Below, one piece after another: positions 19,467 through 31,580 of a stretch of DNA of 64,000 bases. A program made the position numbers and the translations under genes. How positions within the stretch are numbered: position 1 is the stretch's first letter; each line of letters begins with the position of its first letter. This DNA comes from Geminocystis sp. NIES-3709 (lineage in GTDB: Bacteria > Cyanobacteriota > Cyanobacteriia > Cyanobacteriales > Cyanobacteriaceae). The DNA lies in NCBI RefSeq assembly GCF_001548115.1, contig NZ_AP014821.1, positions 3,413,262-3,477,261 on the forward strand. Direction: 5' to 3'. The notes below the pieces were generated by a model that was given only the letters and a program-made list of their open reading frames with translations, searched no databases and was not told the origin of the DNA.

Positions 19467-20837
19467 TTAGAAATTATTTTCTAGTTGATAAGCCAGTTGT
19501 AAAATTGTCGCTTCATCGTTGGGTTTTGCTACTAATTGAACTCCTATAGGAACACCATCTGAAGTAAATCCTGTGGGAATAGCGATCGCAGGTTGTCCTG
19601 TCGCATTAAAAGCAGGACATGGAGTAATCCAATCAATAATTTGTTGTAATGTTTCTTGAGGAGATAAATTTGCCCATGCCCCGACTTTAATCGGGGGTTG
19701 AAGATAGGTAGGCATGAGTAAAACATCAAAATCCGCAAAAAGAGAGACTATTTGACGAGATATAATCTGCATTTGGTGTACAGCCCTTAAATATTCTCCT
19801 AAATCTTGAGATTGCTCTTTTAACCATTGATTCATAGGGCTAAGAATTTGATCAGGAAAACCTGATGCTATAATACTCGATCGCCAAACTGTTACAAAAG
19901 GCTCAACTAAAGCAGTAAAATCAGGGATAATTTCGATCAAAATATGTCCCATTGCTTCTAATTTGTGAGCAGTATTTTTTATCTGTAATTCTAAAATCTC
20001 ATGGGCTTTTCCTGTGGGTAAAACTTCTGTGGCATAAGCAATTTTTAATTTACCAGTATTTTGAGTTACTGCTTCGAGAAAAGAAATTTCTGGATTAGGC
20101 AACCAATAAGGATCTCCAGTAATATATCCTGAAAGGACATCTAGTAACGCTGCACTATCAGCTACCGTACGACTTAAACAACCATGAGTGGCTATTCCAC
20201 CGAAATAATCTCCTACAGGGGCATTAGAAATTCTACCCCTTGAAGGTTTTAAACCAACTAAGCCACAACAAAATGCTGGACCTCTTACAGATCCCCCCCC
20301 ATCGGATCCGGGGGCGATCGGAATTAAACCACCTGCAACCGCCCCCGCCGCACCACCGCTTGATCCCCCCGATGTGTATTCTAAATTGTAAGGATTGCGC
20401 GAAGGTGGGAATCCGATACTTTCTATATACGGTAATGATCCTAATTCTGAAGTGGCAGTTTTACCCATGATAATAAATCCTGCTTGTTTAATTTTGGTGA
20501 CGATACCGCAATCATAGTCAGAGATTTGATCTTTAATAAAACCATTGCCATAACTTATCGGCATTCCTTTGACTGGATATAAGTCTTTAATAGCGGTAGG
20601 AATACCAAAAAATAAAGGTAGGGTAGAAGTATCTTGGGTATTTCCTAAAATCTCAGTTTTAAGTTGTGCTTCTTTTAAGGCACTCTCGATCGAAATATGA
20701 GCAAAACTATGAAGTTGAGGATCGATTTTAGTAATTCTTTCGGCAAAAAATGTCGTTAACTCAAGAGGTGAAATTTTTTTTTCATGAATTAGTTTGCTTA
20801 ATTCTAATGCTGAGAGAGATTCGAGATTTTTGATCAT
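19467..20837 (-). CDS. Amidase (amidase-signature family)
   Basis: The amidase signature is complete: TSGGSSGGAAGAVAGGL and PGSDGGGSVRGPAFCCGLVG hold the Ser-cisSer pair, and the catalytic Lys lies in PTAIKDLYPVKG. The family hydrolyses amides; GatA is a relative, but a GatA role is not favoured because this C-terminus reads as a general amidase (GVPIGVQLVAKPNDEATIL). The length is 456 residues from ATG 20837; the TTG at 20846 is a less likely start. The substrate is unknown. Confidence 0.88.
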   Translation of the reverse strand: MIKNLESLSALELSKLIHEKKISPLELTTFFAERITKIDPQLHSFAHISIESALKEAQLKTEILGNTQDTSTLPLFFGIPTAIKDLYPVKGMPISYGNGFIKDQISDYDCGIVTKIKQAGFIIMGKTATSELGSLPYIESIGFPPSRNPYNLEYTSGGSSGGAAGAVAGGLIPIAPGSDGGGSVRGPAFCCGLVGLKPSRGRISNAPVGDYFGGIATHGCLSRTVADSAALLDVLSGYITGDPYWLPNPEISFLEAVTQNTGKLKIAYATEVLPTGKAHEILELQIKNTAHKLEAMGHILIEIIPDFTALVEPFVTVWRSSIIASGFPDQILSPMNQWLKEQSQDLGEYLRAVHQMQIISRQIVSLFADFDVLLMPTYLQPPIKVGAWANLSPQETLQQIIDWITPCPAFNATGQPAIAIPTGFTSDGVPIGVQLVAKPNDEATILQLAYQLENNF

Positions 20838-20891
20838 AATTTGCAATGAAAAATTGGTAATTAGTTCATGAGCAACGACGAAAGTTCTTAG

Positions 20892-20911
20892 CCTTGTAAT
20901 AAATTACAAGG
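20892..20911. other. Perfect 9-bp hairpin between PP2C and amidase genes
   Basis: CCTTGTAAT and ATTACAAGG are separated by two bases. On the minus strand, the direction of both neighbours, no T-run follows, so it is not a classical terminator. It would sit in the leader of the amidase message or the 3' end of the PP2C message, and may act in processing or partial termination. Confidence 0.45.
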
Positions 20912-20935
20912 TGAATAATTTTTATATCTCCTCAT

Positions 20936-22738
20936 TTAAAAAATAGGATTCTGATGCTCAAGATTAGGTTGTACTTTAATACGAATTAAAATACAGGTAA
21001 TATTATCATGGCCATTAACTTGATTTCCTAGATCAATTATTTGGGTAATTCCTTCTTCTAAATTGGCTTTAGAACTAATTAAGGGTAATAAATTTGTTTC
21101 CCAATGATTCTCCAATAAATCGTTATCACATAAACCATCAGAACACATTAGTAATAATGTATCTTCTTTAATATCTAAAAAGTTAATATCAGGGTGTACA
21201 AAATTATTATCTCTTGGGCCTAAGGCTTGAGTTAATTGATAGGCATCAGGTCTAGCATGGGCAATCTCTGAATCCACTCCATGTTTGATTTCAGCTTGAG
21301 CGACAGAATGATCGACGGTTAATTGTTCTAACCCCCATTTACGGGTTACTTTATAAATTCTACTGTCTCCCACATGGGCGATCACTGCTTTGGTATCTTG
21401 AAGAAAAGTCATGACTAAAGTTGTCCCCATTCTTCCTGAACCCGTTTGTCCTTTGTTAATATTTGCAGAGTAAATAGCTTCGTTAGCTTTGATGATACCG
21501 TTTCTGATAATTTCTACTTCTGGTAGTTCTTCTGTCCAATTTTCTTTAAAATAACTATAGAGATTTTTGACTGCCATGGCACTGGCAACTTCCCCTGACG
21601 CATGACCCCCCATACCATCACAAACAATAAATAATCCTTTTGCCGTGTAGTATGACCCTTGAGGACTTTCTCTTTTCTGGATAGATGTTTCAATGGCAAA
21701 ACAATCTTCGTTATGTCCTCTTTTTCTACCAATATCGCTTAAGCCTACTTCTGTGACATTTAAAAGTCTCATTGGTAACACGATCGTGGGCTGATCATCT
21801 CCATCGGGACTGTTGATTTGGGTAGCTTCTTCTCCTTCAGGCTCTTCGTCGTCGAACTGATTTACTAAGTCTTTGAGTTCGTCTTCTCCCGGAATAAATA
21901 TGACATCTTCTGTTTGATTTTCTTCTTGTTCTAATATTGATTGCAACTCAATCTCCTGAATTATTGATTGTAATTCCGATCGAAGTTCTTTAATATCGTC
22001 AATCTCTCCTGATTCTATTTTAATCATTAAATCGGTGATAATAGTTTTATAATCTCCCCCCGATAAATCTTCTATTAAATAAGCCCATATTTCCACTAAC
22101 TGTCTTAGTAAAGGAGGATCGTTGTCACGATCGAGATAAATTTTATCTAAAATTAATGTACCATCTTGTTCGACTTTCAAGTTATCAACTCTAAGCAATG
22201 TTTCACAACATTCGATTTTAGAAAAACTTTTCCATAGTTTTGCCATTTTTTGCAGATAGGGTAAAACTTGGGTAATTTCTAGGGAATTAACTTTTAAATA
22301 TTCTTCTAGGGTTTGATTATGTTTATGATTAGTGATAATTACAAATTCTTGATTATTTTCCTCATCTTCCCATCCATCCAACAATTCAGGTACTGTGGGG
22401 TTGTACTCCGTTAAGGTAAGGTAAGCAAATGCTAAATCTGGTATTCCTGATGATTTTAAACTTTCTCTCTCAAAACTTTCTACTAAGTCTAAATTCTCGT
22501 CTAAAATGCCTCTTTCTGTAGGGGTTGTATCTTCTACTTCTATACAAAAGTACTGACGATCGCCACAGGTAGCAAAAGGAGATAGAGATTTATTTTCTAA
22601 AGTTGTAGTTAAAATATATCTATGATGAAACGCTTTTGTATCTGTAGGTAAAATAAAAGGAATAAAAGGAGATTTTTTCAAAGCACAACTAATAATACAC
22701 TGATATACTGGATTGATGGAATCATTATCGATCGACAT
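20936..22738 (-). CDS. PP2C-type serine/threonine phosphatase with long N-terminal domain
   Basis: The C-terminal half (about 325-595) has all PP2C motifs: LSDIGRKRGHNEDCF, IVCDGMGGHASGEVAS, VIAHVGDSRIYK and LLMCSDGLCDNDLL, with the Asp residues that hold two metal ions. The family removes phosphate from Ser/Thr residues and counteracts bacterial Ser/Thr kinases. The first 240 residues look like a distant kinase-like regulatory fold (EEYLKVNSLEITQVLPYLQK through ILDKIYLDRDNDPP) but no catalytic kinase motif is visible. An acidic linker (about 255-320) joins the two. At 600 residues it is far longer than a bare PP2C (about 240). Confidence 0.9.
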   Translation of the reverse strand: MSIDNDSINPVYQCIISCALKKSPFIPFILPTDTKAFHHRYILTTTLENKSLSPFATCGDRQYFCIEVEDTTPTERGILDENLDLVESFERESLKSSGIPDLAFAYLTLTEYNPTVPELLDGWEDEENNQEFVIITNHKHNQTLEEYLKVNSLEITQVLPYLQKMAKLWKSFSKIECCETLLRVDNLKVEQDGTLILDKIYLDRDNDPPLLRQLVEIWAYLIEDLSGGDYKTIITDLMIKIESGEIDDIKELRSELQSIIQEIELQSILEQEENQTEDVIFIPGEDELKDLVNQFDDEEPEGEEATQINSPDGDDQPTIVLPMRLLNVTEVGLSDIGRKRGHNEDCFAIETSIQKRESPQGSYYTAKGLFIVCDGMGGHASGEVASAMAVKNLYSYFKENWTEELPEVEIIRNGIIKANEAIYSANINKGQTGSGRMGTTLVMTFLQDTKAVIAHVGDSRIYKVTRKWGLEQLTVDHSVAQAEIKHGVDSEIAHARPDAYQLTQALGPRDNNFVHPDINFLDIKEDTLLLMCSDGLCDNDLLENHWETNLLPLISSKANLEEGITQIIDLGNQVNGHDNITCILIRIKVQPNLEHQNPIF

Positions 22739-22786
22739 ATTTTATCATCCTGATTACTTATAATTGAATATTATATACAAGGAATA

Positions 22787-22842
22787 ATGAATGGTGAATA
22801 GTTAATAGTTAATAATGAATAGTGAATAATTAATAATTGTTA
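22787..22842 (+). repeat. Degenerate heptamer array (GTTAATA / GTGAATA type)
   Basis: Eight successive heptamers can be read: ATGAATG, GTGAATA, GTTAATA twice, ATGAATA, GTGAATA, ATTAATA, ATTGTTA. It lies between the divergent PP2C and fusion genes and is of the cyanobacterial short-tandem-repeat kind. Confidence 0.6.
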
Positions 22843-22900
22843 ACAGCTTATTCCCCTATTAAAATTATATCTTATATTTCCCCACGTCTTAATTTTTGTT

Positions 22901-24298
22901 ATGGATAAATATCCCAAATTAGTTAGAGATAAAATACCTGAAATTATTAACACAAATCAAAATCAGTGTCAAGTAAAGGAATTAAATCTTCAAGAATATA
23001 AACAGGCTTTAAAAGAAAAATTAGTAGAAGAATCTCAAGAGGTTTTAATTGCTAAAGAATCTGACTTAATGGAAGAAATCGCAGATGTTTATGAAGTAAT
23101 AGAAGCTCTTATTTATAGTTATAAATTAGATAAAAATAAAATTAAAAAAATTAAAGAAAATAAAGCAAAAACTAAGGGAAAATTTAGTAAAAGATTATTA
23201 TTAAGACCAGAAAGACAGATAATAATTCAAGAAATTGATAAATCAGAAACTGAAATATTAAATTCTGCGGAAGATTTTTTAAAAGAACAAATATTGCCTC
23301 AAGCTCATTTAATAGATGAGGATTATAATATTTTAAAACAAAAATTGTATTTAATGAATGATGTTAATTCTCAATTTTTTAGATTAAAATTAGCACAAAA
23401 TTGGGGCGGTTTAGAAATGAGTAATTTAGGGTTTTATTCATGGCAAATAATAATGGCAAAATATTCAGGTGCTTTATGTTTTTTGCAAACTCAGCATCAA
23501 AGTTCGATCGTCATGTTAACTCAAGGTAGCCAACAAATTCAAGAAAAATATTTACCAAAGATTATTCAAGAAAATCAGTTTTGTGGAGTTGGTTTTTCTC
23601 ATTTAAGACGACAAGGAAAACCATCATTAACAGCAACTCAGGTTAAGGGCGGTTATGAATTAACGGGATTTGTTCCTTGGATTACTGGTTATGGTATTTT
23701 TTCTTATTTTATCATTGGTGCTACTCTAGTCGATCGACAAGAATTATACGGAATTTTGCCTTTTTTCCCTCATCACAACTTACAATTTAGTACATCAATG
23801 AAACTTTGTGCAATGAATAGTACCAATACGGTGACAGCAACTTTAACTCAATGGTTTTTACCCGAAGAAGATGTGGTAATGATTAAACCTGCTGACGCTA
23901 TCCATAAAAAAGATGAGGAAAATGTTTTATATAATGGTTTTTTTGCGTTGGGTTGTGCTCAAGGTGCATTGCAAATAGTCAAAAAAAACTGTCACAAATT
24001 AAATTTAGAAGAAGTTGATAATATTTACACCAAATTAAAAACTCAAACAGAAAATTTACAAACAGAAATGTTAGATATTATTGTTAATTCTCAGGGTGAT
24101 TTTTCACAAAAATTAGCTTTAAGAGTACAAGCAATTAATTTAGCGTACCGTTGCTCGATCGCTGGTATTATAACCAGTAAAGGTGAAGCAAATCAATATG
24201 ATCATCCTGCTAACAGAATGTATAGAGAAGCATTACTATATAGCGTTTCAGGACAAACTATTCCAGTTTTAAATAATTCTTTATTATCTTTTGAATAA
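22901..24298 (+). CDS. Fusion: MazG-like pyrophosphohydrolase domain + acyl-CoA-dehydrogenase-like domain
   Basis: The 465-residue product joins two unrelated domains in one frame. Residues 1-105 (YPKLVRDKIPEII, then EKLVEESQEVLIA and EEIADVYEVIEALI) match the all-alpha phosphoribosyl-ATP pyrophosphohydrolase-like NTP hydrolases (PF01503), with the metal-binding EExxE and ExxD residues present. From about 115 the protein follows the acyl-CoA dehydrogenase fold: LAQNWGGLEMSNLGF, the substrate/FAD region CGVGFSHLRRQGKPS, and the closing HPANRMYREALLYSVSGQT. Acyl-CoA dehydrogenase-like genes are unexpected in cyanobacteria, which usually lack beta-oxidation. The substrate of either half is unknown. 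ATG 22901 is clear. Confidence 0.78.
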   Translation: MDKYPKLVRDKIPEIINTNQNQCQVKELNLQEYKQALKEKLVEESQEVLIAKESDLMEEIADVYEVIEALIYSYKLDKNKIKKIKENKAKTKGKFSKRLLLRPERQIIIQEIDKSETEILNSAEDFLKEQILPQAHLIDEDYNILKQKLYLMNDVNSQFFRLKLAQNWGGLEMSNLGFYSWQIIMAKYSGALCFLQTQHQSSIVMLTQGSQQIQEKYLPKIIQENQFCGVGFSHLRRQGKPSLTATQVKGGYELTGFVPWITGYGIFSYFIIGATLVDRQELYGILPFFPHHNLQFSTSMKLCAMNSTNTVTATLTQWFLPEEDVVMIKPADAIHKKDEENVLYNGFFALGCAQGALQIVKKNCHKLNLEEVDNIYTKLKTQTENLQTEMLDIIVNSQGDFSQKLALRVQAINLAYRCSIAGIITSKGEANQYDHPANRMYREALLYSVSGQTIPVLNNSLLSFE

Positions 24299-24392
24299 AT
24301 AAGATTCTGTTTTTAAGTTATCAAAAAAATGAACAATCAATAACGAATAACTCACTAATTTTGCGAATCATTTATTCTTGTCTATTGTTAAT

Positions 24393-24515
24393 TAAGCTAA
24401 GACGCATTTAACTTGTATATAATTTAATGATAAAGAACTCTTTCTCCTTGTCTCCCTGTCTTCTTCTCTTCCTCTCTTGCCTTTACTGACAGCAAACTAC
24501 ATAAGTTTTAGCTTA
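24393..24515. mobile_element. Possible MITE or solo IS630-type end
   Basis: TA at 24393-24394 is followed by AGCTAAGACGCATT (24395-24408), identical to the 14-bp terminal repeat of the IS630 element at 43.9 kb. An imperfect partner, TTTTAGCTTA (24506-24515), occurs just before the atpC stop codon, giving a possible 123-bp miniature element. The right end is weak, so a solitary relic end is also possible. Confidence 0.45.
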
Positions 24516-24917
24516 TTAACTAGCGGCTTGTAATCTAGCTCTTGCTTTTTTAACGCTTTGAGTTGCTTTCATTTGTTGACGACGATCGCCACTAGCTGTC
24601 GCTTGTTCGAGGGATTTTTGAGCTTCATCCAAAGTAGTTTGAGCTTCTTCTTTGCTAATAGAATCTCCTAATTCAGCACCATTAACCAAGATTTTGACTT
24701 CATTTTGTTCTACTTCAGCAAAACCGCCCATAATAGCGATCGACTTCCATTCTTTATCAGGACGAATTCGTACTACACCAATTTCAAGATTAGTTAATAA
24801 AGGAGCATGATCTGTTAAAATCCCTAATTGGCCACTACCGCTAGGCAAAATAACCTCTTGAGCAGTTTGATCCCACACAGTTTTATCTGGTGTAATTATT
24901 CTTACTGTTAAAGTCAT
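24516..24917 (-). CDS. atpC: ATP synthase F1 epsilon subunit
   Basis: The 133-residue protein opens with [20 protein letters not shown] and has [19 protein letters not shown], the standard epsilon beta-sandwich. The C-terminal helices ([19 protein letters not shown] onward) form the inhibitory/regulatory domain of the F1 motor. The gene is 77 bases downstream of the beta gene in the usual beta-epsilon pair. The same gene is called atpE in cyanobacterial nomenclature. Its 3' end abuts an IS630-like terminal repeat. Confidence 0.96.
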   Translation of the reverse strand: MTLTVRIITPDKTVWDQTAQEVILPSGSGQLGILTDHAPLLTNLEIGVVRIRPDKEWKSIAIMGGFAEVEQNEVKILVNGAELGDSISKEEAQTTLDEAQKSLEQATASGDRRQQMKATQSVKKARARLQAAS

Positions 24918-24994
24918 AATTTGAATATACTTTATATTTTAATTTTTTATTTAAGTTCGTACTTATGTTTTAATTCCTAATTCCTAATGAATAT

Positions 24995-26853
<1,859 letters not shown>

Positions 26854-27552
26854 ATGGAAATAAATTTTTTGCTCTACAGAAAGAAGATAACTACATTTTT
26901 AATGATCATTGTTGTTTTTTTTGCTTTGATGAATTTGTATATTCAAATATCCAAGTATCATTTTGATATTCGTAGTGAATGGATGGTGGTTTTTAACCTC
27001 GATCGAGAGATGAATTTTCCTACATTATATTCCGTTTTTTTATTAATAATTTCTGCAATTATTTTAAAACAAATTTTTTTACTTAAAAAACAACTTCACG
27101 ATCCATTTTTTAAGCATTGGAGAAACCTATATTATATTTTTATCTTTTTATCATTAGATGAAGGTTTGCAGTTACATGAAGCTCTTATCCTTAGATCGGT
27201 AGGCGATCGATTAATCGGTATTTTTCATTTTGTTTGGGTCATTCCTTATACAATATTAGTGATCATATCTATATTTTATTTTGCCAAACTTTTGGCAACT
27301 TTGCCTACAGAAATTATGAGACTTTTTCTTTTTTCTGGAGGATTATATATAGGAGCCGCTTTAGGTTTTGAAATGCTTGAAGGTGCATGGGTTAGAATTG
27401 CAGGAGGAATGCAAAATTTAGCTTATTCCCTATTAGCCACTACGGAAGAAATATTAGAGATGATAGCTATAATTATCTTTATCAATACCTTACTTACATA
27501 CATTATCAAATATCAAGGAAAATCATTAAAATTTTTGATTGAAATTAGATAA
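26854..27552 (+). CDS. Polytopic membrane protein of unknown function
   Basis: The 232-residue protein has about six hydrophobic segments (near 14-34, 55-75, 90-105, 115-140, 155-172 and 195-220). Acidic and His residues lie in or next to membrane segments: LDEGLQLHEAL, GFEMLEGAW and TTEEILEMIAI. Such buried acids could bind a metal or conduct protons, which is only an inference. I do not recognise the family. It converges on ribD with 16 bases between the stops. Confidence 0.6.
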   Translation: MEINFLLYRKKITTFLMIIVVFFALMNLYIQISKYHFDIRSEWMVVFNLDREMNFPTLYSVFLLIISAIILKQIFLLKKQLHDPFFKHWRNLYYIFIFLSLDEGLQLHEALILRSVGDRLIGIFHFVWVIPYTILVIISIFYFAKLLATLPTEIMRLFLFSGGLYIGAALGFEMLEGAWVRIAGGMQNLAYSLLATTEEILEMIAIIIFINTLLTYIIKYQGKSLKFLIEIR

Positions 27553-27568
27553 AATTCGACTATTATTC

Positions 27569-28654
27569 TTAATTTTTCATTGGTAAATAGCCTTCTATTA
27601 AAAAGTCATCACCAATTGCGGAGATATTAGTATCATGTAATATTAAAGCATCATTTATTGTATTAATGTTTAGATTACCTATGGCACTTAAACCATCACC
27701 GCCAATAATTTTAGGAGCAATAAAAGCATATACTTTTTGAATCATACCAAGTTCGATCGTTGTTGAAGCCAAATTGCCACCGCATTCCCACAAAACAGTA
27801 TTGAAACCTCGTTGATAAAGATTATCCATGACGTGAGAAGGGTTAATATCTTCTATCTCAATAATTTCTACTCCCTTGTCTAGTAATTGACTCTTTAAAA
27901 AAGAATTAGGTTGAGGAAGAGTAAAAATAACAGTCTTTGCTTCATTTACATTCCAAAGTTGACAATTTAAGGGTAAATTGAAGGTTTTTGTCATAATTAT
28001 TCGTAAAGGATTACGATCGCTTACTCCATGAGTGGTTAATTGAGGATTGTCTTTTCTGATAGTATTACCCCCCACAATTATTGCATCACAGGCACTTCTT
28101 AAATGATGAACAAAATTTCTAGCTGTTGGACTTGTAATCCATTGACTATGACCTGTATTTGTAGCGATTTTGCCATCTAAAGTGATAGCATACTTAAAAA
28201 TACCGAAAGGACGTTGATATTTCACCCGATGAAAAAAAGCCTCATTGAGTTTTAAACAAGCATCCTCCTCAACACCTACTATCACATCAATTCCTGCATC
28301 CATCAATCTTTTAATACCACTACCTGAAACACGATTATCAGAATCGATCGAGCCTATGACCACTTTTTTGACCTGTGCATTGATTAAGGCTTCTGTACAA
28401 GGAGGAGTGCGCCCATAATGGTTACATGGTTCTAAATTGACATATACAGTAGCATTTTGAGCATCTGACCCTGCGGATTGTAGTGCGAATACTTCAGCAT
28501 GAGGTTGTCCAGCTTGGGGATGAAAACCCTCACCGATGATTTGACCATTTTTAACAACGATCGAGCCAACAAGAGGATTTGGGGATGTTTTGCCTTGAGC
28601 TTTTTTGGCTAACTCCAGACATCGTTGCATCATTTTTCGATCGAAATCAGTCAT
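27569..28654 (-). CDS. ribD: Bifunctional riboflavin biosynthesis protein RibD
   Basis: The N-terminal deaminase (about 1-145) has the zinc motifs HAEVFALQSAG and PCNHYGRTPPCTEALI. The C-terminal reductase (about 150-360) has GKIATNTGHSQWITS and AIIVGGNTIRKDNPQLT. The enzyme deaminates the pyrimidine formed by GTP cyclohydrolase II, then reduces the ribosyl side chain with NADPH, on the way to FMN and FAD. At 361 residues it is normal. No other rib gene is next to it. Confidence 0.95.
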   Translation of the reverse strand: MTDFDRKMMQRCLELAKKAQGKTSPNPLVGSIVVKNGQIIGEGFHPQAGQPHAEVFALQSAGSDAQNATVYVNLEPCNHYGRTPPCTEALINAQVKKVVIGSIDSDNRVSGSGIKRLMDAGIDVIVGVEEDACLKLNEAFFHRVKYQRPFGIFKYAITLDGKIATNTGHSQWITSPTARNFVHHLRSACDAIIVGGNTIRKDNPQLTTHGVSDRNPLRIIMTKTFNLPLNCQLWNVNEAKTVIFTLPQPNSFLKSQLLDKGVEIIEIEDINPSHVMDNLYQRGFNTVLWECGGNLASTTIELGMIQKVYAFIAPKIIGGDGLSAIGNLNINTINDALILHDTNISAIGDDFLIEGYLPMKN

Positions 28655-30044
<1,390 letters not shown>

Positions 30045-30208
30045 CTAAGAATGAGAAATAACGCCGACTATTAGCCATGTAATTTATTAGACGTTAGGTT
30101 ATTGATTAATTGTGACTACCTATTTCCTAACTCCTAATTTCTCGTATTGATTGTTAATTTTTCACTATTCACTGATAATTATTTACTGTATAAAAAGGAT
30201 CAAAAAAT

Positions 30209-31303
30209 ATGCAAGATAAGTTAATGTTAATGATTCCGGGTCCTACACCTGTACCGGAAAGAGTTTTGTTGGCGATGGCAAAACATCCTATTGGTCATCG
30301 TAGCGGTGATTTTAGTAAAATTATCGGCGAGTTAAACGAAGATTTAAAATGGTTGCATCAAACTAAAAATGAAGTTCTTACTCTTTGTGCTTCAGGTACT
30401 GGGGCTATGGAAGCTGGTATCATTAACTTTTTAAGTAAAGGCGATCGAGTTTTAGTCGGAAATAATGGTAAATTTGGAGAAAGATGGGCTATTTTAAGTA
30501 GAGCCTTCGGTTTAGAGGTAGAAGAAATCAGTGCGGAATGGGGAAAACAACTCGATCCTGAAGATTTTAGGGCTAAATTAGAAGAAGATACCGAGAAAAA
30601 AATCAAAGCTGTTATTATCACTCACTCTGAAACTTCTACAGGGGTTTTAAACGATTTAGAAACCATCAATAAACACGTTAAAGCTCACGGTGAAGCTCTT
30701 ATTATTGTGGATGCTGTCACCAGTTTAGGTGCTGTTAATGTACCGATCGATGAATGGGGTTTAGATGTAGTTGGTTCAGGTTCTCAAAAAGGTTATATGA
30801 TTCCTCCCGGATTAGGTTTTGTGGCAGTGAGTGACAAAGCATGGGAAGCCTATAAAACTGCTACCTTACCTAAATTTTACTTAGATTTAGCACCCTATAA
30901 AAAAGCTAACGCTAAAAATAGTTCTCCTTTCACTCCTCCCATTAACTTAATGTATGCGTTGAAAGCATCTTTAGAAATGATGAAAGAGGAAGGATTACAA
31001 AATATATTCGATCGACACAAACGCCTTACTCACATCTGTCGTGAGGGAGTCAAAGCATTAGGTTTACCTTTATATGCCAGTGATGAGATCGCCGCTTTAG
31101 CTATTACAGCAGTAATTCCTGACAAACATGATGCAGAACAAATTCGTTCTATCATGCGTAAAAAATATGATATTGCTTTAGCTGGTGGACAAGATCACCT
31201 TAGCGGTAAAATTTTCCGTATGGGACATTTAGGTTTTGTATCGGAAAGAGATGTTTTAAGTGCTTTAGGGGCGTTAAAAGAAACTTTAGCACAATTGGCT
31301 TAA
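30209..31303 (+). CDS. Class V aminotransferase (alanine/serine-glyoxylate aminotransferase family)
   Basis: The 364-residue PLP enzyme begins MLMIPGPTPVPERVL and has the conserved IGHRSGDF, LCASGTGAMEAGI, VDAVTSLGAV and the PLP-lysine motif GSGSQKGYMIPPGLG. The family moves the amino group of alanine or serine to glyoxylate, giving glycine in the photorespiratory pathway. Cyanobacterial orthologues were once annotated as a soluble hydrogenase subunit, which is unlikely to be correct. The start has AAAAAGGA upstream. The gene is followed at once by a 112-base heptamer array. Confidence 0.9.
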   Translation: MQDKLMLMIPGPTPVPERVLLAMAKHPIGHRSGDFSKIIGELNEDLKWLHQTKNEVLTLCASGTGAMEAGIINFLSKGDRVLVGNNGKFGERWAILSRAFGLEVEEISAEWGKQLDPEDFRAKLEEDTEKKIKAVIITHSETSTGVLNDLETINKHVKAHGEALIIVDAVTSLGAVNVPIDEWGLDVVGSGSQKGYMIPPGLGFVAVSDKAWEAYKTATLPKFYLDLAPYKKANAKNSSPFTPPINLMYALKASLEMMKEEGLQNIFDRHKRLTHICREGVKALGLPLYASDEIAALAITAVIPDKHDAEQIRSIMRKKYDIALAGGQDHLSGKIFRMGHLGFVSERDVLSALGALKETLAQLA

Positions 31304-31415
31304 TTAGGAGTTAGGAATTAGGAATTAGGAATTAGGAATTAGGAATTAGGAATTAGGAATTAGGAATTAGGAATTAGGAATTAGGAATTAGGAATTAGGA
31401 ATTAGGAATTAGGAG
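31304..31415 (+). repeat. Perfect 16-copy heptamer array (TTAGGAA)
   Basis: The array starts one base after the aminotransferase stop codon. It consists of one TTAGGAG, fourteen TTAGGAA and a closing TTAGGAG, all in phase, 112 bases in total. It is of the cyanobacterial short tandemly repeated repetitive type. The perfect identity of the inner units implies recent expansion or ongoing homogenisation, and copy number may differ between strains. Confidence 0.93.
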
Positions 31416-31550
31416 TGAAAAGCACTTATACTGATAAGACCTGAGTCCGATGAAAAAAAAGAATTAAATTTAGTAAATCTGTATCTAAAATTAATTTGAC
31501 TATATTTTAAATCAATTATTATTACTTTTTCCTGTTCCTTTTTTCCTATC

Positions 31551-31580
31551 TTCACCGATACTTTTATGGTTCACTGAAGT
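31551..31580 (+). repeat. 30-bp dispersed repeat, copy A
   Basis: TTCACCGATACTTTTATGG with TTCACTGAAGT resembles two other sites at 54262-54291 and 62093-62122 (about 21-24 of 30 positions equal by eye). This copy overlaps the 3' end of the ABC transporter gene and supplies its last codons and stop. Confidence 0.5.

Noticed and set aside
31304-31415. Possible CRISPR array
   Set aside because: The units are 7-bp head-to-tail without spacers.
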